Notes: generated by a model from the letters alone, not told the origin. A DNA stretch of 7,547 bases from Candidatus Roizmanbacteria bacterium RIFCSPHIGHO2_01_FULL_39_8 (GCA_001789355.1 MFZI01000067.1:1-7547); one strand, 5' to 3'; positions 1 to 5,769 are shown, counted from the first letter of the stretch. Translations and numbers: made by a program.

Positions 1-2082
1 TATGAAGTATCAAATAAGGGATTGACATCCAAGCCCATTCTCCTTTATCGGATAAATACCCCAACAGATAAAGTGTCGTTTCTTGACAAAGCAGAAAAAA
101 TAGATTCATCGCTGTCTGATAGTGTAACTTCACCGACTGTCTTAGCGAATGGAAATACCATCCAAAACCCATCACAGGAGAGTGTTTCATATCTGCCTTT
201 TGAAAGAAAAAATCTCAAGCTTGATCTGCGTGATAACACGTTACAATTTCATCTTCCCGATAGCAAGATTACAGCAGATTCCTCCTACACTCTCCAGGTG
301 TCTCCAAATCAGAACTCCGGTGTGCTTATCCATGTAGAGGGCATACTCGATGCTGATCAATTGAAGCTATTTTTGTACCACAGATATGCGCCCACAATAG
401 AGGGGAATGAATTCTTATCTTTTATTGAAGAAGTAAACTTTCCGATATCAGATGCTGATACCAATTCATTCCAGGATGCTTCACTCTTTGCAAATAACTG
501 GTATTCCGATCAGCAAACAAAATATGTATCCAAGATGAGATTAAGAATCGGGAATACGGTAGTGCCGATTCCTTTTTTAAACCGAGGGACACAGAAATCA
601 ATCGGAGATATTTTTGTTGAACAAAGTCCAACCTCGATGGAATTACTTGTACAAAAAAAAGAAACAGCTATTACTCCGGGTCAATGGAAAGACATCCCGA
701 ATGCTGGATGCTTCGCAGACGCTCTTCCCAATTATGCAAGCAGAAAAGAAGTAAAGGAGGAAGGGGTTCTTCTTACGACTCAAAATGGCACGCAGTGTAT
801 TTGGAAAGAACTTGATTTTCTCTCAAAAGATACTTCGTATGTGGAATTTGAGGCGGACCTAAACGCTCTTGCCGAAGATAACGATAAAAAAATAGCGCAA
901 AAGAATATACAAAATAATCCTAAACCTAATCTGCTTCAAATATGCCTGAAGGAGACCAATATTGACAATTGTCATGTGGATCATACGCTTGATATATCGG
1001 AAGAAGAACATAGGATTATCCCTGTTTCTGATGATCCAAGATCTATGTTCCAGCCCTATATTTTTATGGCATTGCGGCCATTCGGATTTCAAACAATTTC
1101 TGCTACTATCTCCCAATTCACGGTTCACGAATTCGAATCGGTAGCCTCTGAGGAAGTGAATATGTCAATCAGTCCGCAAATAGATCTACCGCTCAATCTA
1201 TCTCCTAATAAAGAACTAGTATTTACTTTGCCTAAAATATATTCAAGAGACGCATACTACAGTCACCCTGGTGTGATGCCGATGTTTACTTCCTCCCCCT
1301 GTGCTGCCTACCGGACCGTGAGAAGAATAGGTACAGAATTCATGCAGTATGTGGACAATTGCGAAGGCGCATTTTTTGTCCAACTTCCTTTTTCTTCGCG
1401 CAACATGTATATGTGGGCCATCGATTATTATTTAGTATCGGGCCAATACCCATTTGCCATAATGGAGCATCCCTATCATCAGTATTTCCAATCGCGCCTG
1501 TCCTACAAACAGGGTTATCCTGATGTTCGGGGAGGCCAATCTGTTCAATTTATTTATCCTGCCCATGAATATAGCGATACGAAGCCAAAAAATTACTTTG
1601 TCAAACAATTCTCGGAGAATGTGGGAGTTTTCACATTAAAAAATATGACCATTATTCCGCTTCCGGCTAATTGGAGAGCGATGAAATTGACAAATGCTCA
1701 AAGTTTTAGTACATATGATAAGGCTGAAATAAGAAACTTCAAAGAAATCCTGCCTTCTTTGAAAGTAGTAGATGTTTCGCTCAATAAGGAGGGCAATTAT
1801 CTTCTATCTCTCTCGGAAGGGTACGATAATCAGTGGGGTCTTTATACCTCTTTGTTTGATGTCTTGTTTGGTAAGCCGGTAATGAATGCAAGCCGCTGCA
1901 ATGGTTTGACGAGTTGTTTTGAGATCCAGGGCAGATTGTTAGAAGATGGACAAGACAAACTCTATCTTTTTTACTGGCCTGAGCGGCTCAGTACAATAGG
2001 ATGGGGTATAGCTTTTTTGGTAATCGGTTCTGGAATAATTTTCATTCTTCGCAAGAAGGCAGCAAAGACGCTAAACGAATAG
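1..2082 (+). CDS. C-terminal part of a large membrane protein (GT-C/YfhO-like, 5' partial)
   Basis: The reading frame is open from base 1, so the true start lies upstream; the TTG at 22 is not a credible start. What is visible is about 690 residues. Most of it is a long beta-rich, soluble, presumably extracellular region with many aromatic residues and scattered cysteines. One hydrophobic segment follows near the end (about residues 657-676 counted from the TTG), then a basic tail RKKAAKTLNE. Just before the membrane segment are LSLSEGYDNQWGLY and LYLFYWPERL. These resemble the end of YfhO-type and other GT-C-fold membrane proteins of CPR bacteria, where a 'SExYxxxW' stretch and a 'YWPxxL' stretch precede the last helix. 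If so, the missing N-terminal part should hold many membrane helices and the enzyme may act on lipid-linked sugars outside the cell. The neighbouring GT2 gene fits this. Family assignment is inference; the topology is well supported. Confidence 0.75.
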   Translation, partial: YEVSNKGLTSKPILLYRINTPTDKVSFLDKAEKIDSSLSDSVTSPTVLANGNTIQNPSQESVSYLPFERKNLKLDLRDNTLQFHLPDSKITADSSYTLQVSPNQNSGVLIHVEGILDADQLKLFLYHRYAPTIEGNEFLSFIEEVNFPISDADTNSFQDASLFANNWYSDQQTKYVSKMRLRIGNTVVPIPFLNRGTQKSIGDIFVEQSPTSMELLVQKKETAITPGQWKDIPNAGCFADALPNYASRKEVKEEGVLLTTQNGTQCIWKELDFLSKDTSYVEFEADLNALAEDNDKKIAQKNIQNNPKPNLLQICLKETNIDNCHVDHTLDISEEEHRIIPVSDDPRSMFQPYIFMALRPFGFQTISATISQFTVHEFESVASEEVNMSISPQIDLPLNLSPNKELVFTLPKIYSRDAYYSHPGVMPMFTSSPCAAYRTVRRIGTEFMQYVDNCEGAFFVQLPFSSRNMYMWAIDYYLVSGQYPFAIMEHPYHQYFQSRLSYKQGYPDVRGGQSVQFIYPAHEYSDTKPKNYFVKQFSENVGVFTLKNMTIIPLPANWRAMKLTNAQSFSTYDKAEIRNFKEILPSLKVVDVSLNKEGNYLLSLSEGYDNQWGLYTSLFDVLFGKPVMNASRCNGLTSCFEIQGRLLEDGQDKLYLFYWPERLSTIGWGIAFLVIGSGIIFILRKKAAKTLNE

Positions 2083-2909
2083 ATCATTCGTTTTAAGATC
2101 CGGTAAATCTTCCAATTCATATCAGGAGAGAGTGTCAATCCTGCAATAAGCTGGAACATCCAAAAGATTTGAACAGGGAGTGTGGCTCTTTGTACATACA
2201 CATTCATCCATTGATGCATCTTGTATGTAATAAGGGTAAGTTTTTTGAAATACCTTACTGAAGCGGCATTTTTGTGATAGCGGACCTCGACCAATGCTTT
2301 ATCAATGTTGGCGAGCTTTCCCACCATTCCCATCCTGATCCAAAGGTGTGTATCATCAGCAGGCCAGAACTCCTGTTTATATCCGCCAACCTTAAGCGCA
2401 ACAGCTTTTCGGTACATGACGGATGGATCGGCAAAAGGACTCACCACATGCCAGACTTTTTTGATTGTTTCATCTAGCTGCAAAAATTTGACAATCTGCT
2501 CATTCCCTTTATTGTCAAACAATCGAATGTATGATCCCACCGCGACAACTTCTGGATTTTCTTTGAGGAATTTGAGCTGAATTCCTATTCGGTGGCGCAG
2601 CATGAGATCATCTTGGTTTATTCGACAGATGAATTTCCCCTGGGCTTTTTTCAGGGCAAAGTTCAAAACTCTCCCCAAACCCTGGTTCTTAGCAAAAGAA
2701 TAAAAACGTACATTTTTATACTTTCGTGCAAGTTTTTTACACAGATGCTTACTATGATCTTTTGACCCATCGTCGATGAGAAGAACCTCGATATTTTTAT
2801 AGCTGCTGTTTAAGACCGAATACACCGCTTGTTCCAAATAAGAAGCACCGTTAAACACGGGTATAATCACCGAAACAATTGGTTTACTTAATTTATTCAT
2901 TTTTTTCAT
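1971..2909 (-). CDS. GT2 family glycosyltransferase
   Basis: Predicted to transfer a sugar from a nucleotide-sugar donor to a cell-envelope glycan or glycolipid on the cytoplasmic side. From the ATG at 2909 the protein has 312 residues, normal for a small GT2. The GT-A fold is clear: VSVIIPVFNGASYLEQAV at the N-terminus, IDDGS (about 45-49) binding the nucleotide, NQGLGRVLNFA, then INQDDL with the DXD-like metal site (Asp100/101), GGY, and ADDTHLWIRM (Asp185/186) matching the usual 'ED-LW-R' catalytic stretch. The C-terminal part has weakly hydrophobic helices. A TTG at 2942 extends the frame but lies inside a palindromic repeat, so ATG 2909 or ATG 2900 is preferred; neither has a clear Shine-Dalgarno site. 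The last 37 codons overlap antiparallel with the end of the membrane protein gene. Acceptor and donor cannot be read from the sequence. Confidence 0.9.
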   Translation of the reverse strand: MKKMNKLSKPIVSVIIPVFNGASYLEQAVYSVLNSSYKNIEVLLIDDGSKDHSKHLCKKLARKYKNVRFYSFAKNQGLGRVLNFALKKAQGKFICRINQDDLMLRHRIGIQLKFLKENPEVVAVGSYIRLFDNKGNEQIVKFLQLDETIKKVWHVVSPFADPSVMYRKAVALKVGGYKQEFWPADDTHLWIRMGMVGKLANIDKALVEVRYHKNAASVRYFKKLTLITYKMHQWMNVYVQRATLPVQIFWMFQLIAGLTLSPDMNWKIYRILKRMIYSFSVFAAFLRRMKIIPEPITKKAIPHPIVLSRSGQ

Positions 2910-2916
2910 ATGTTTG

Positions 2917-2966
2917 TTAACTGACCCGGTTAGTCCCAGCAATCATAAGAAAACCGGGTCAGTTAA
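2917..2966. repeat. 50-bp palindromic element, copy 1
   Basis: Perfect 15-bp arms, TTAACTGACCCGGTT (2917-2931) and its reverse complement (2952-2966), surround a 20-nt loop. The element ends only 7 bp upstream of the GT2 ATG at 2909, so it lies in that gene's leader or promoter region. Confidence 0.9.
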
Positions 2967-2985
2967 TTTCGATTGCTGAATTGTT

Positions 2986-3037
2986 TTAAACCGGCTCGGT
3001 TAATCCAAATCATCAGGAAAAAACCGAGTCAGTTTAA
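2986..3037. repeat. 52-bp palindromic element, copy 2
   Basis: Arms of 16 bp (2986-3001 and 3022-3037) match with two mismatches around a 20-nt loop. It is a diverged tandem copy of the element at 2917-2966: both share the order GGTTA-TCC, an AATCAT loop stretch, AAAACCG-GTCAGTT. The left arm has TAAACCGGCTCGG where copy 1 has TAACTGACCCGG. Part of the change keeps pairing. Confidence 0.85.
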
Positions 3038-3056
3038 TTCTTGGCTTTTTTTTGTT

Positions 3057-3080
3057 TTATCTAACAATCTAATAATCTAA
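3057..3080. repeat. Three tandem 8-bp units
   Basis: TTATCTAA, CAATCTAA and TAATCTAA follow each other without a gap. The units are short and degenerate; they lie in the AT-rich spacer between the GT2 gene and the GC-rich island. Confidence 0.6.
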
Positions 3081-3189
3081 AAGCTTATTTTGCTTCCCTC
3101 ATCCGATAACTTCTGTGAAATCCGTTTTTTTTATCTGTGGAAATCTTTGTTATCGAAACAGGAAAGCAGGGTTCATATAAATATGAGAC

Positions 3190-3405
3190 AAAAAAAGGAT
3201 CCGTGTCGAAGCGGAGGCGTTAATGCGGCCAAATTTTGAAGAGCTAGGCTCAACGAAATTGGGTGCATGCGCGACCGAGACGATTTGGAACCTCCGCGGT
3301 GCCTGCTTTTCTCCCCTGAGTAGGGAAGAACTGGGTCCTCCTAGGTCCCAATTCTTCCCAGAGCGGGAAGCTCTCACCTTACGGCGAGGGCTCCCCTAGG
3401 GGAAA
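3190..3405 (-). ncRNA. Candidate structured RNA or structured 3' UTR downstream of the secreted-protein gene
   Basis: Read on the minus strand, this begins a few bases after the TAA of the upstream gene. Strong stem-loops follow in order. 3396-3383 pairs with 3378-3365 (14 positions, one mismatch, two G-U pairs) around a GUAA tetraloop. 3359-3344 pairs with 3338-3323 (16 positions, one G-U, one mismatch). 3297-3291 pairs with 3217-3211 (perfect 7 bp), closing a domain that contains a further 16-position, partly mismatched hairpin at 3263-3229. Seven T's end the region (3196-3190), though the hairpin just before them is weak. The stretch is GC-rich like its neighbour and has no convincing protein. 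I recognise none of RNase P, tmRNA, SRP or 6S RNA in it. A 3' UTR, a separate small RNA, or remains of a mobile element are all possible. Strand choice rests on G-U pairs and the T run and is not firm. Confidence 0.4.
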
Positions 3406-3410
3406 TGCAC

Positions 3411-4049
3411 TTACCAGAGCGCGACTGCCCACAAGTCACCCGTGGATTCCCATACCTTGAGAGTACGAGGCACTACGTTCACGTCGAACACGACTTGAAT
3501 GTAAATGCGTCCTTGGGTATTGATGGTTGACCCCAACACATCGGAGACATCCGACGGTCGAGTTGTGCACTCATTGCGGTTGGAGCACCACACGAGCCAT
3601 GCCCGGTCACTGGGTAATTCAAGGCGCTTGCCCTGATGGACTTCAGCCCCGACTGTCTGGGCTTCCACCTGGGTTTTTTGAATGGCCGCAATGACGTCCG
3701 TTTCCAAAGCGCTCGCGCCCTTGGCAAAAATCATCTGGTTGATGTAATCAGCAATGTAGCTGGACTGATTCTGCGCCAGGGTTTTGTTGTTCGTGCGGTC
3801 GTAAGTGAGCGTTCCGGTCACCGGTGCGGTGGGCGGGGGCAACGTGCCAGCAGGGGCGTTTGCAGCGATGTAAGCGGCAACGGCTTTTTGCGCGGCTTCG
3901 CTCGCGACGTCGTCAAGGCATTTCTGCCAAGACTGTGGGTCCAACGGGGGCCAGTTGCAGCTTGGTGGGGCTGCGAGGGTTGTGTTCGCGAAAGCGAACC
4001 AGGCAATCAGTAGGGCGATGCCTACTGTCATGATTTTTTTAATCTTCAC
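3411..4049 (-). CDS. Small secreted protein of unknown function
   Basis: 212 residues, exported. The N-terminus is a textbook signal peptide: basic MKIKK, a hydrophobic core MTVGIALLIAWFAFA, and a likely cut after TTLAA near residue 27. The mature part has four cysteines (31, 44, 155, 161), enough for two disulfides. It also has an Ala-rich helix (about 47-64), a Pro/Thr linker (68-78), and a beta-like C-terminal half ending in LWAVALW. I do not recognise the family. The start is GTG at 4049: AAAGGA lies 7 nt upstream and the basic n-region begins there; ATG 4031 would lose it. Composition differs from the neighbours: bases 3901-3960 are 37/60 G+C, against 17/60 for 6841-6900 in the coiled-coil gene. 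Together with the Shine-Dalgarno site, absent from the other genes, this suggests acquisition from another lineage. Confidence 0.8.
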   Translation of the reverse strand: MKIKKIMTVGIALLIAWFAFANTTLAAPPSCNWPPLDPQSWQKCLDDVASEAAQKAVAAYIAANAPAGTLPPPTAPVTGTLTYDRTNNKTLAQNQSSYIADYINQMIFAKGASALETDVIAAIQKTQVEAQTVGAEVHQGKRLELPSDRAWLVWCSNRNECTTRPSDVSDVLGSTINTQGRIYIQVVFDVNVVPRTLKVWESTGDLWAVALW

Positions 4050-4053
4050 TTAT

Positions 4054-4062
4054 CTTTCCTTT
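4054..4062 (-). promoter_or_regulatory. Shine-Dalgarno site of the secreted-protein gene
   Basis: On the minus strand AAAGGAAAG ends a few bases before the GTG start at 4049, with GGA spaced 7 nt from it. It decides the GTG start and is the only clear Shine-Dalgarno site in the window. Confidence 0.7.
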
Positions 4063-4158
4063 TGAATTTTGCACAAAGCGCTATTCAGCAACCTTTTTTA
4101 GAGTACCTTGCTGGCCTCTAAAATGTTATCTGAACAGAATGTGCAGACGGACTTTTTT

Positions 4159-4249
4159 GTAATTCACGCATGTGAATTACCTCTTTGTTTGACTTTCGTC
4201 AAACTTAGACGACCAAGAGCGGTCGTGTTTTTCTCCTTTCTAGAGAAAA
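4159..4249. other. Cluster of four consecutive perfect hairpins
   Basis: Four unrelated perfect stems follow one another within 91 bp: GTAATTCAC (4159-4167) with 4172-4180, loop GCAT; GTTTGAC (4187-4193) with 4198-4204, loop TTTC; ACGACC (4209-4214) with 4221-4226, loop AAGAGC; TTTTCTC (4229-4235) with 4243-4249, 7-nt loop. On the plus strand the third is followed by GTTTTT and the fourth by TTTTT, as in an intrinsic terminator, so a plus-strand RNA is possible. No good promoter was found. Confidence 0.6.
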
Positions 4250-4293
4250 TTTTTCCACGATGTAGGGGTACAGTGAATCTGAAGACGAAAAAA

Positions 4294-4355
4294 GTTAAAC
4301 GTTCAACTTTAGACATTAAACTTTTTTGTTTAATGTTGGATGTTTGATGTTTAAC
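4294..4355. repeat. Heptamer inverted element A1 (4x7 - 6 - 4x7)
   Basis: Left arm words are GTTAAAC, GTTCAAC, TTTAGAC, ATTAAAC (4294-4321). Six T's form the loop (4322-4327). Right arm words are GTTTAAT, GTTGGAT, GTTTGAT, GTTTAAC (4328-4355). The arms are complementary, perfectly so for the inner 9 bp and the outer 7 bp and imperfectly between. Confidence 0.85.
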
Positions 4356-4407
4356 ATTCTCATCTCCACAGTCACTGCACCTTTTGCTCTACTAAAGAAA
4401 ATCACAG

Positions 4408-4466
4408 TGTCATGTTGAACTTGGTTCAACATCTGAATCAGATTCTGAAATGAATTCAGAATGACA
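4408..4466. repeat. 59-bp quasi-palindrome with TGTCAT/ATGACA ends
   Basis: The element is symmetric about 4437, with outer arms TGTCAT and ATGACA and conserved TGAA/TTCA blocks on both sides. Each half can also form its own hairpin: ATGTTGAAC (4412-4420) with 4424-4432, and ATTCTGAA (4442-4449) with 4455-4462. Its style resembles the common bacterial intergenic palindromes that begin TGTCAT and contain TGAA-TTCA blocks; this likeness is from memory. Confidence 0.75.
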
Positions 4467-4586
4467 TGACTTTCTCTTTCAGCAAAAAGCTACATCGAGT
4501 TCAATTCCTCCGAATTCCCTAGAATTTAATCTTGAGAAATCAAAGGCGTCCGTATTTGGTCCCGCATTCCCCCTTTCATCATATAA

Positions 4587-4614
4587 AAACTCAATTAATT
4601 GATTAATTAAGTTT
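4587..4614. repeat. Palindrome with AATTAAT core, copy 1
   Basis: Thirteen-bp arms with one mismatch (4587-4599, 4602-4614) around TG. The core CAATTAATTGATTAATT (4592-4608) recurs exactly at 4680-4696, but here the outer stem is AAACT/AGTTT. Confidence 0.8.
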
Positions 4615-4636
4615 CCGATGATTCTTACTCATCTTT

Positions 4637-4666
4637 ACAACTCTTGTACGATCGTACATAAGTTGT
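4637..4666. repeat. 30-bp palindrome followed by a T run
   Basis: ACAACT at 4637 pairs with AGTTGT ending at 4666, and the centre TGTACGATCGTACA (4645-4658) is a perfect 14-bp palindrome. Only two positions per arm are unpaired. GTTTTTT follows on the plus strand, which suits an intrinsic terminator, but no plus-strand gene lies upstream. A dimer-binding operator is the alternative. Confidence 0.7.
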
Positions 4667-4676
4667 GTTTTTTCCG

Positions 4677-4700
4677 TTCCAATTAATTGATTAATTGGAA
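4677..4700. repeat. Palindrome with AATTAAT core, copy 2
   Basis: Perfect 11-bp arms (4677-4687, 4690-4700) around TG. It shares the core with 4587-4614, but its outer stem is TTCC/GGAA. It lies 31 bp beyond the stop of the coiled-coil gene and may act in 3' end formation. Confidence 0.8.
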
Positions 4701-4731
4701 TGATCTATCTGACCGCTAATAAGGTAGAGGA

Positions 4732-4998
4732 TTAGGTTGTAGAAAAGACTTTTGTTTCTACTTTTTGAAGTCTTTGCTCATGATTGCCAAGAACAATTCT
4801 GTTTGATTTAAGTTCATCCAAACTTCCATCTATTTTTTCCATATGTTCTTGTAACATCTCAAGAATTGTCTTGAAATTATCGACGTTTTCTTGTTGATAT
4901 GAGTCTTGTTTCTTTTCAAGCCTCTTAATATCCTCTTTCGTTGCAAAGACTTTTTTAAATTCTTTAACTAATTTTCTTGCATCTGAATCAGTAATCAT
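4732..4998 (-). CDS. Small coiled-coil protein
   Basis: 88 residues beginning MITDSDARKLVKEF. It is highly charged, with heptad-like hydrophobic spacing through IKRLEKKQDSYQQENV and LEMLQEHMEKIDGSLDEL, predicting one long cytoplasmic coiled coil without signal or membrane segment. The C-terminal NHEQRLQKVE is close to DHEKRIVKVE near the end of the second coiled-coil gene of this window, so the two look like paralogs. The start is set by the promoter: an upstream in-frame ATG at 5007 overlaps the -10 box, whereas ATG 4998 lies 7 nt after it and would be the first codon of a leaderless mRNA. Such small proteins are, from memory, common in Microgenomates genomes; function is unknown. A cell-envelope or nucleoid scaffold role would be a guess. 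Confidence 0.75.
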   Translation of the reverse strand: MITDSDARKLVKEFKKVFATKEDIKRLEKKQDSYQQENVDNFKTILEMLQEHMEKIDGSLDELKSNRIVLGNHEQRLQKVETKVFSTT

Positions 4999-5005
4999 AA
5001 AAAAC

Positions 5006-5034
5006 ATTCTAGTCTTCTTTCAATTTCTTGTCAA
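5006..5034 (-). promoter_or_regulatory. Promoter of the coiled-coil gene at 4998
   Basis: TTGACA (5034-5029), 17-bp spacer, TAGAAT (5011-5006), then 7 nt to ATG 4998. The start point would fall at or next to the ATG. Confidence 0.75.
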
Positions 5035-5153
5035 TAATACTTTATTACAAGTCTTTCTACTTCACTACTACCTATACCATCTTTCATCGGTCGGCATCTA
5101 GTTGGTTAATTTGCAGGAAATTTGTCTCAAATATTAGTCCTCCGCAACTTATC

Positions 5154-5219
5154 CCGATTAAATCGGAAAACGTTTTTGGAAGACAATCTGCGTAACCAAA
5201 TTTTCAATTTGGAAACGCA
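5154..5219. other. Two hairpins in the spacer upstream of the coiled-coil gene
   Basis: CCGATT (5154-5159) pairs with AATCGG (5161-5166). TGCGT (5189-5193) and CCAAATT (5196-5202) pair with AATTTGG (5206-5212) and ACGCA (5215-5219), with a symmetric AA/AA internal loop. No gene is seen between 5035 and 5365. Confidence 0.5.
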
Positions 5220-5254
5220 TCTGAACCCTGTTTGTTAAAGAGCGAAGAGAGTTG

Positions 5255-5319
5255 ATCCAACTTTAAACTTTCATCGTTAAACTTGCTTGTCGTTTAACGT
5301 TTGATGTTGGATGTTAAAA
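5255..5319. repeat. Heptamer inverted element A2 (4x7 - 9 - 4x7)
   Basis: Left arm words are ATCCAAC, TTTAAAC, TTTCATC, GTTAAAC (5255-5282). A 9-nt loop (5283-5291) follows. Right arm words are GTTTAAC, GTTTGAT, GTTGGAT, GTTAAAA (5292-5319). The right arm shares three exact words with element A1, in reverse order. A further 7-bp hairpin, ACATTCA (5320-5326) with 5333-5339, follows at once. Confidence 0.8.
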
Positions 5320-5367
5320 ACATTCAAGCTTATGAATGTCCATCTCTCATCACATTCCCACTTCTGT

Positions 5368-5462
5368 AAAAAACAAAAGCGGGGACAAACCCTTGAATCC
5401 GAATAAATTCGGAAGTCAAGAGTATAAACATTCCGCCCATGGCGGAGATGCATGTCCCCGCT
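5368..5462 (-). terminator. Three-way-junction terminator-like structure of the candidate RNA
   Basis: AGCGGGGACA (5462-5453) pairs perfectly with TGTCCCCGCT (5387-5378). The stem encloses two hairpins: TCCGCC/GGCGGA (5446-5432, loop ATG on the minus strand) and CTTGA plus TCCGAA with partners (5420-5392, loop TTTA). On the minus strand the closing stem is followed by TTTGTTTTTT (5377-5368), as in an intrinsic terminator, although the enclosed region is unusually elaborate. Confidence 0.55.
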
Positions 5463-5528
5463 GGGACGAAACGTTCCCGATTCTCATCGGGAAGGCCTGG
5501 GTTTTTACCCCAAGGATATGGACGAAAT

Positions 5529-5762
5529 TTACATTTCGTTCAACTCTCTAAGGTAAAAGAACATAGTATTGGCAAAAGAATATATAAGTGAAGTAATAAA
5601 GAAGTAAGATTGGGTCGCTGCCCTAATATGAATAGAGAAGGGGTGTGGAGTTTTGAATAATAGAAAGGATGCCCCTTCTTTCAAATAAGAAAGAATTCCC
5701 CAAATACGAGCGGTAGTGATGCCACGCTGAGCGTGGCTGAACTGTTTCGTCCCCTGAAACAT
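5529..5762 (-). CDS. Possible leaderless 77-residue protein (alternative to the RNA)
   Basis: The open frame begins with ATG exactly 7 nt after the TATACT box, the same spacing as at two likely real genes of this window, and ends with TAA inside the loop of the hairpin at 5539-5522. The product starts MFQGTKQFSHAQRG and has a hydrophobic, Phe-rich second half ending FYLRELNEM. I recognise no family. The frame runs through two perfect hairpins and one strand of the long closing stem, which argues for RNA structure as the constrained feature. Either a short leader peptide or chance could explain the frame. Low confidence. Confidence 0.22.
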   Translation of the reverse strand: MFQGTKQFSHAQRGITTARIWGILSYLKEGASFLLFKTPHPFSIHIRAATQSYFFITSLIYSFANTMFFYLRELNEM

Positions 5763-5769
5763 AACCCAT

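Larger units (their letters stand above)
4050..4731. other. Gene-free spacer rich in hairpins
   Basis: Nearly 700 bp without a convincing coding region. The longest open frame (4108-4347, +) simply runs through the hairpins and the heptamer element. The spacer contains a cluster of four hairpins (4159-4249), a heptamer inverted element (4294-4355), a quasi-palindrome (4408-4466) and three palindromes (4587-4700). Nothing identifiable is seen in 4467-4586. Confidence 0.7.
5366..5763 (-). ncRNA. Candidate structured noncoding RNA of about 395 nt
   Basis: The minus strand shows every part expected of an independent RNA gene. An extended -10 promoter (5797-5770) predicts a start near 5763. GGGACGAAAC (5753-5744) near the 5' end is perfectly complementary to GTTTCGTCCC (5472-5463), a 10-bp stem closing a domain of about 290 nt. 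Inside are perfect hairpins GCCACGC/GCGTGGC (5737-5721), TTCTTTC/GAAAGAA (5695-5676), ACGAAAT/ATTTCGT (5539-5522), GGGT/ACCC (5510-5499) and TTCCCGA/TCGGGAA (5493-5474). A terminator-like three-way junction ending in a T-rich run follows. The 5' strand of the closing stem could instead form a local hairpin with TGTTTC, hinting at two states. It lacks the conserved blocks of RNase P, tmRNA, SRP and 6S RNA that I know. A 77-codon open frame occupies its 5' part and is an alternative reading. Confidence 0.5.

Noticed and set aside
2940..2942. TTG start for the GT2 gene
   Set aside because: It lies in the loop of a palindromic repeat and adds 11 residues that are not part of the GT2 fold.
2917..3037. 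Terminal inverted repeats of an insertion sequence
   Set aside because: Both palindromes are complete and adjacent, with only 19 bp between them and no transposase in the window.
3150..3377. 75-codon minus-strand open frame
   Set aside because: It runs through the stem-loops of the structured stretch, starts with GTG inside a hairpin and has low-complexity Ser/Arg content with no family resemblance.
3636..4013. 125-codon plus-strand open frame
   Set aside because: It is antisense to the secreted-protein gene, whose signal peptide and Shine-Dalgarno site make it the real one; long antisense frames are expected in GC-rich DNA.
4108..4347. 79-codon plus-strand open frame
   Set aside because: It crosses four hairpins and the heptamer element, with no start signal and no recognisable domain.
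5336..5551. 71-codon plus-strand open frame
   Set aside because: It lies over the terminator-like structure and hairpins of the candidate RNA and has no credible start.
5366..5763. Reading the region as tmRNA, RNase P RNA or a tRNA-like end
   Set aside because: The terminal stem GCGGGGA/TCCCCGC looks like an acceptor stem, but there is no T-arm next to it and no tag frame ending in an Ala-Ala type sequence; the RNase P core blocks are absent.
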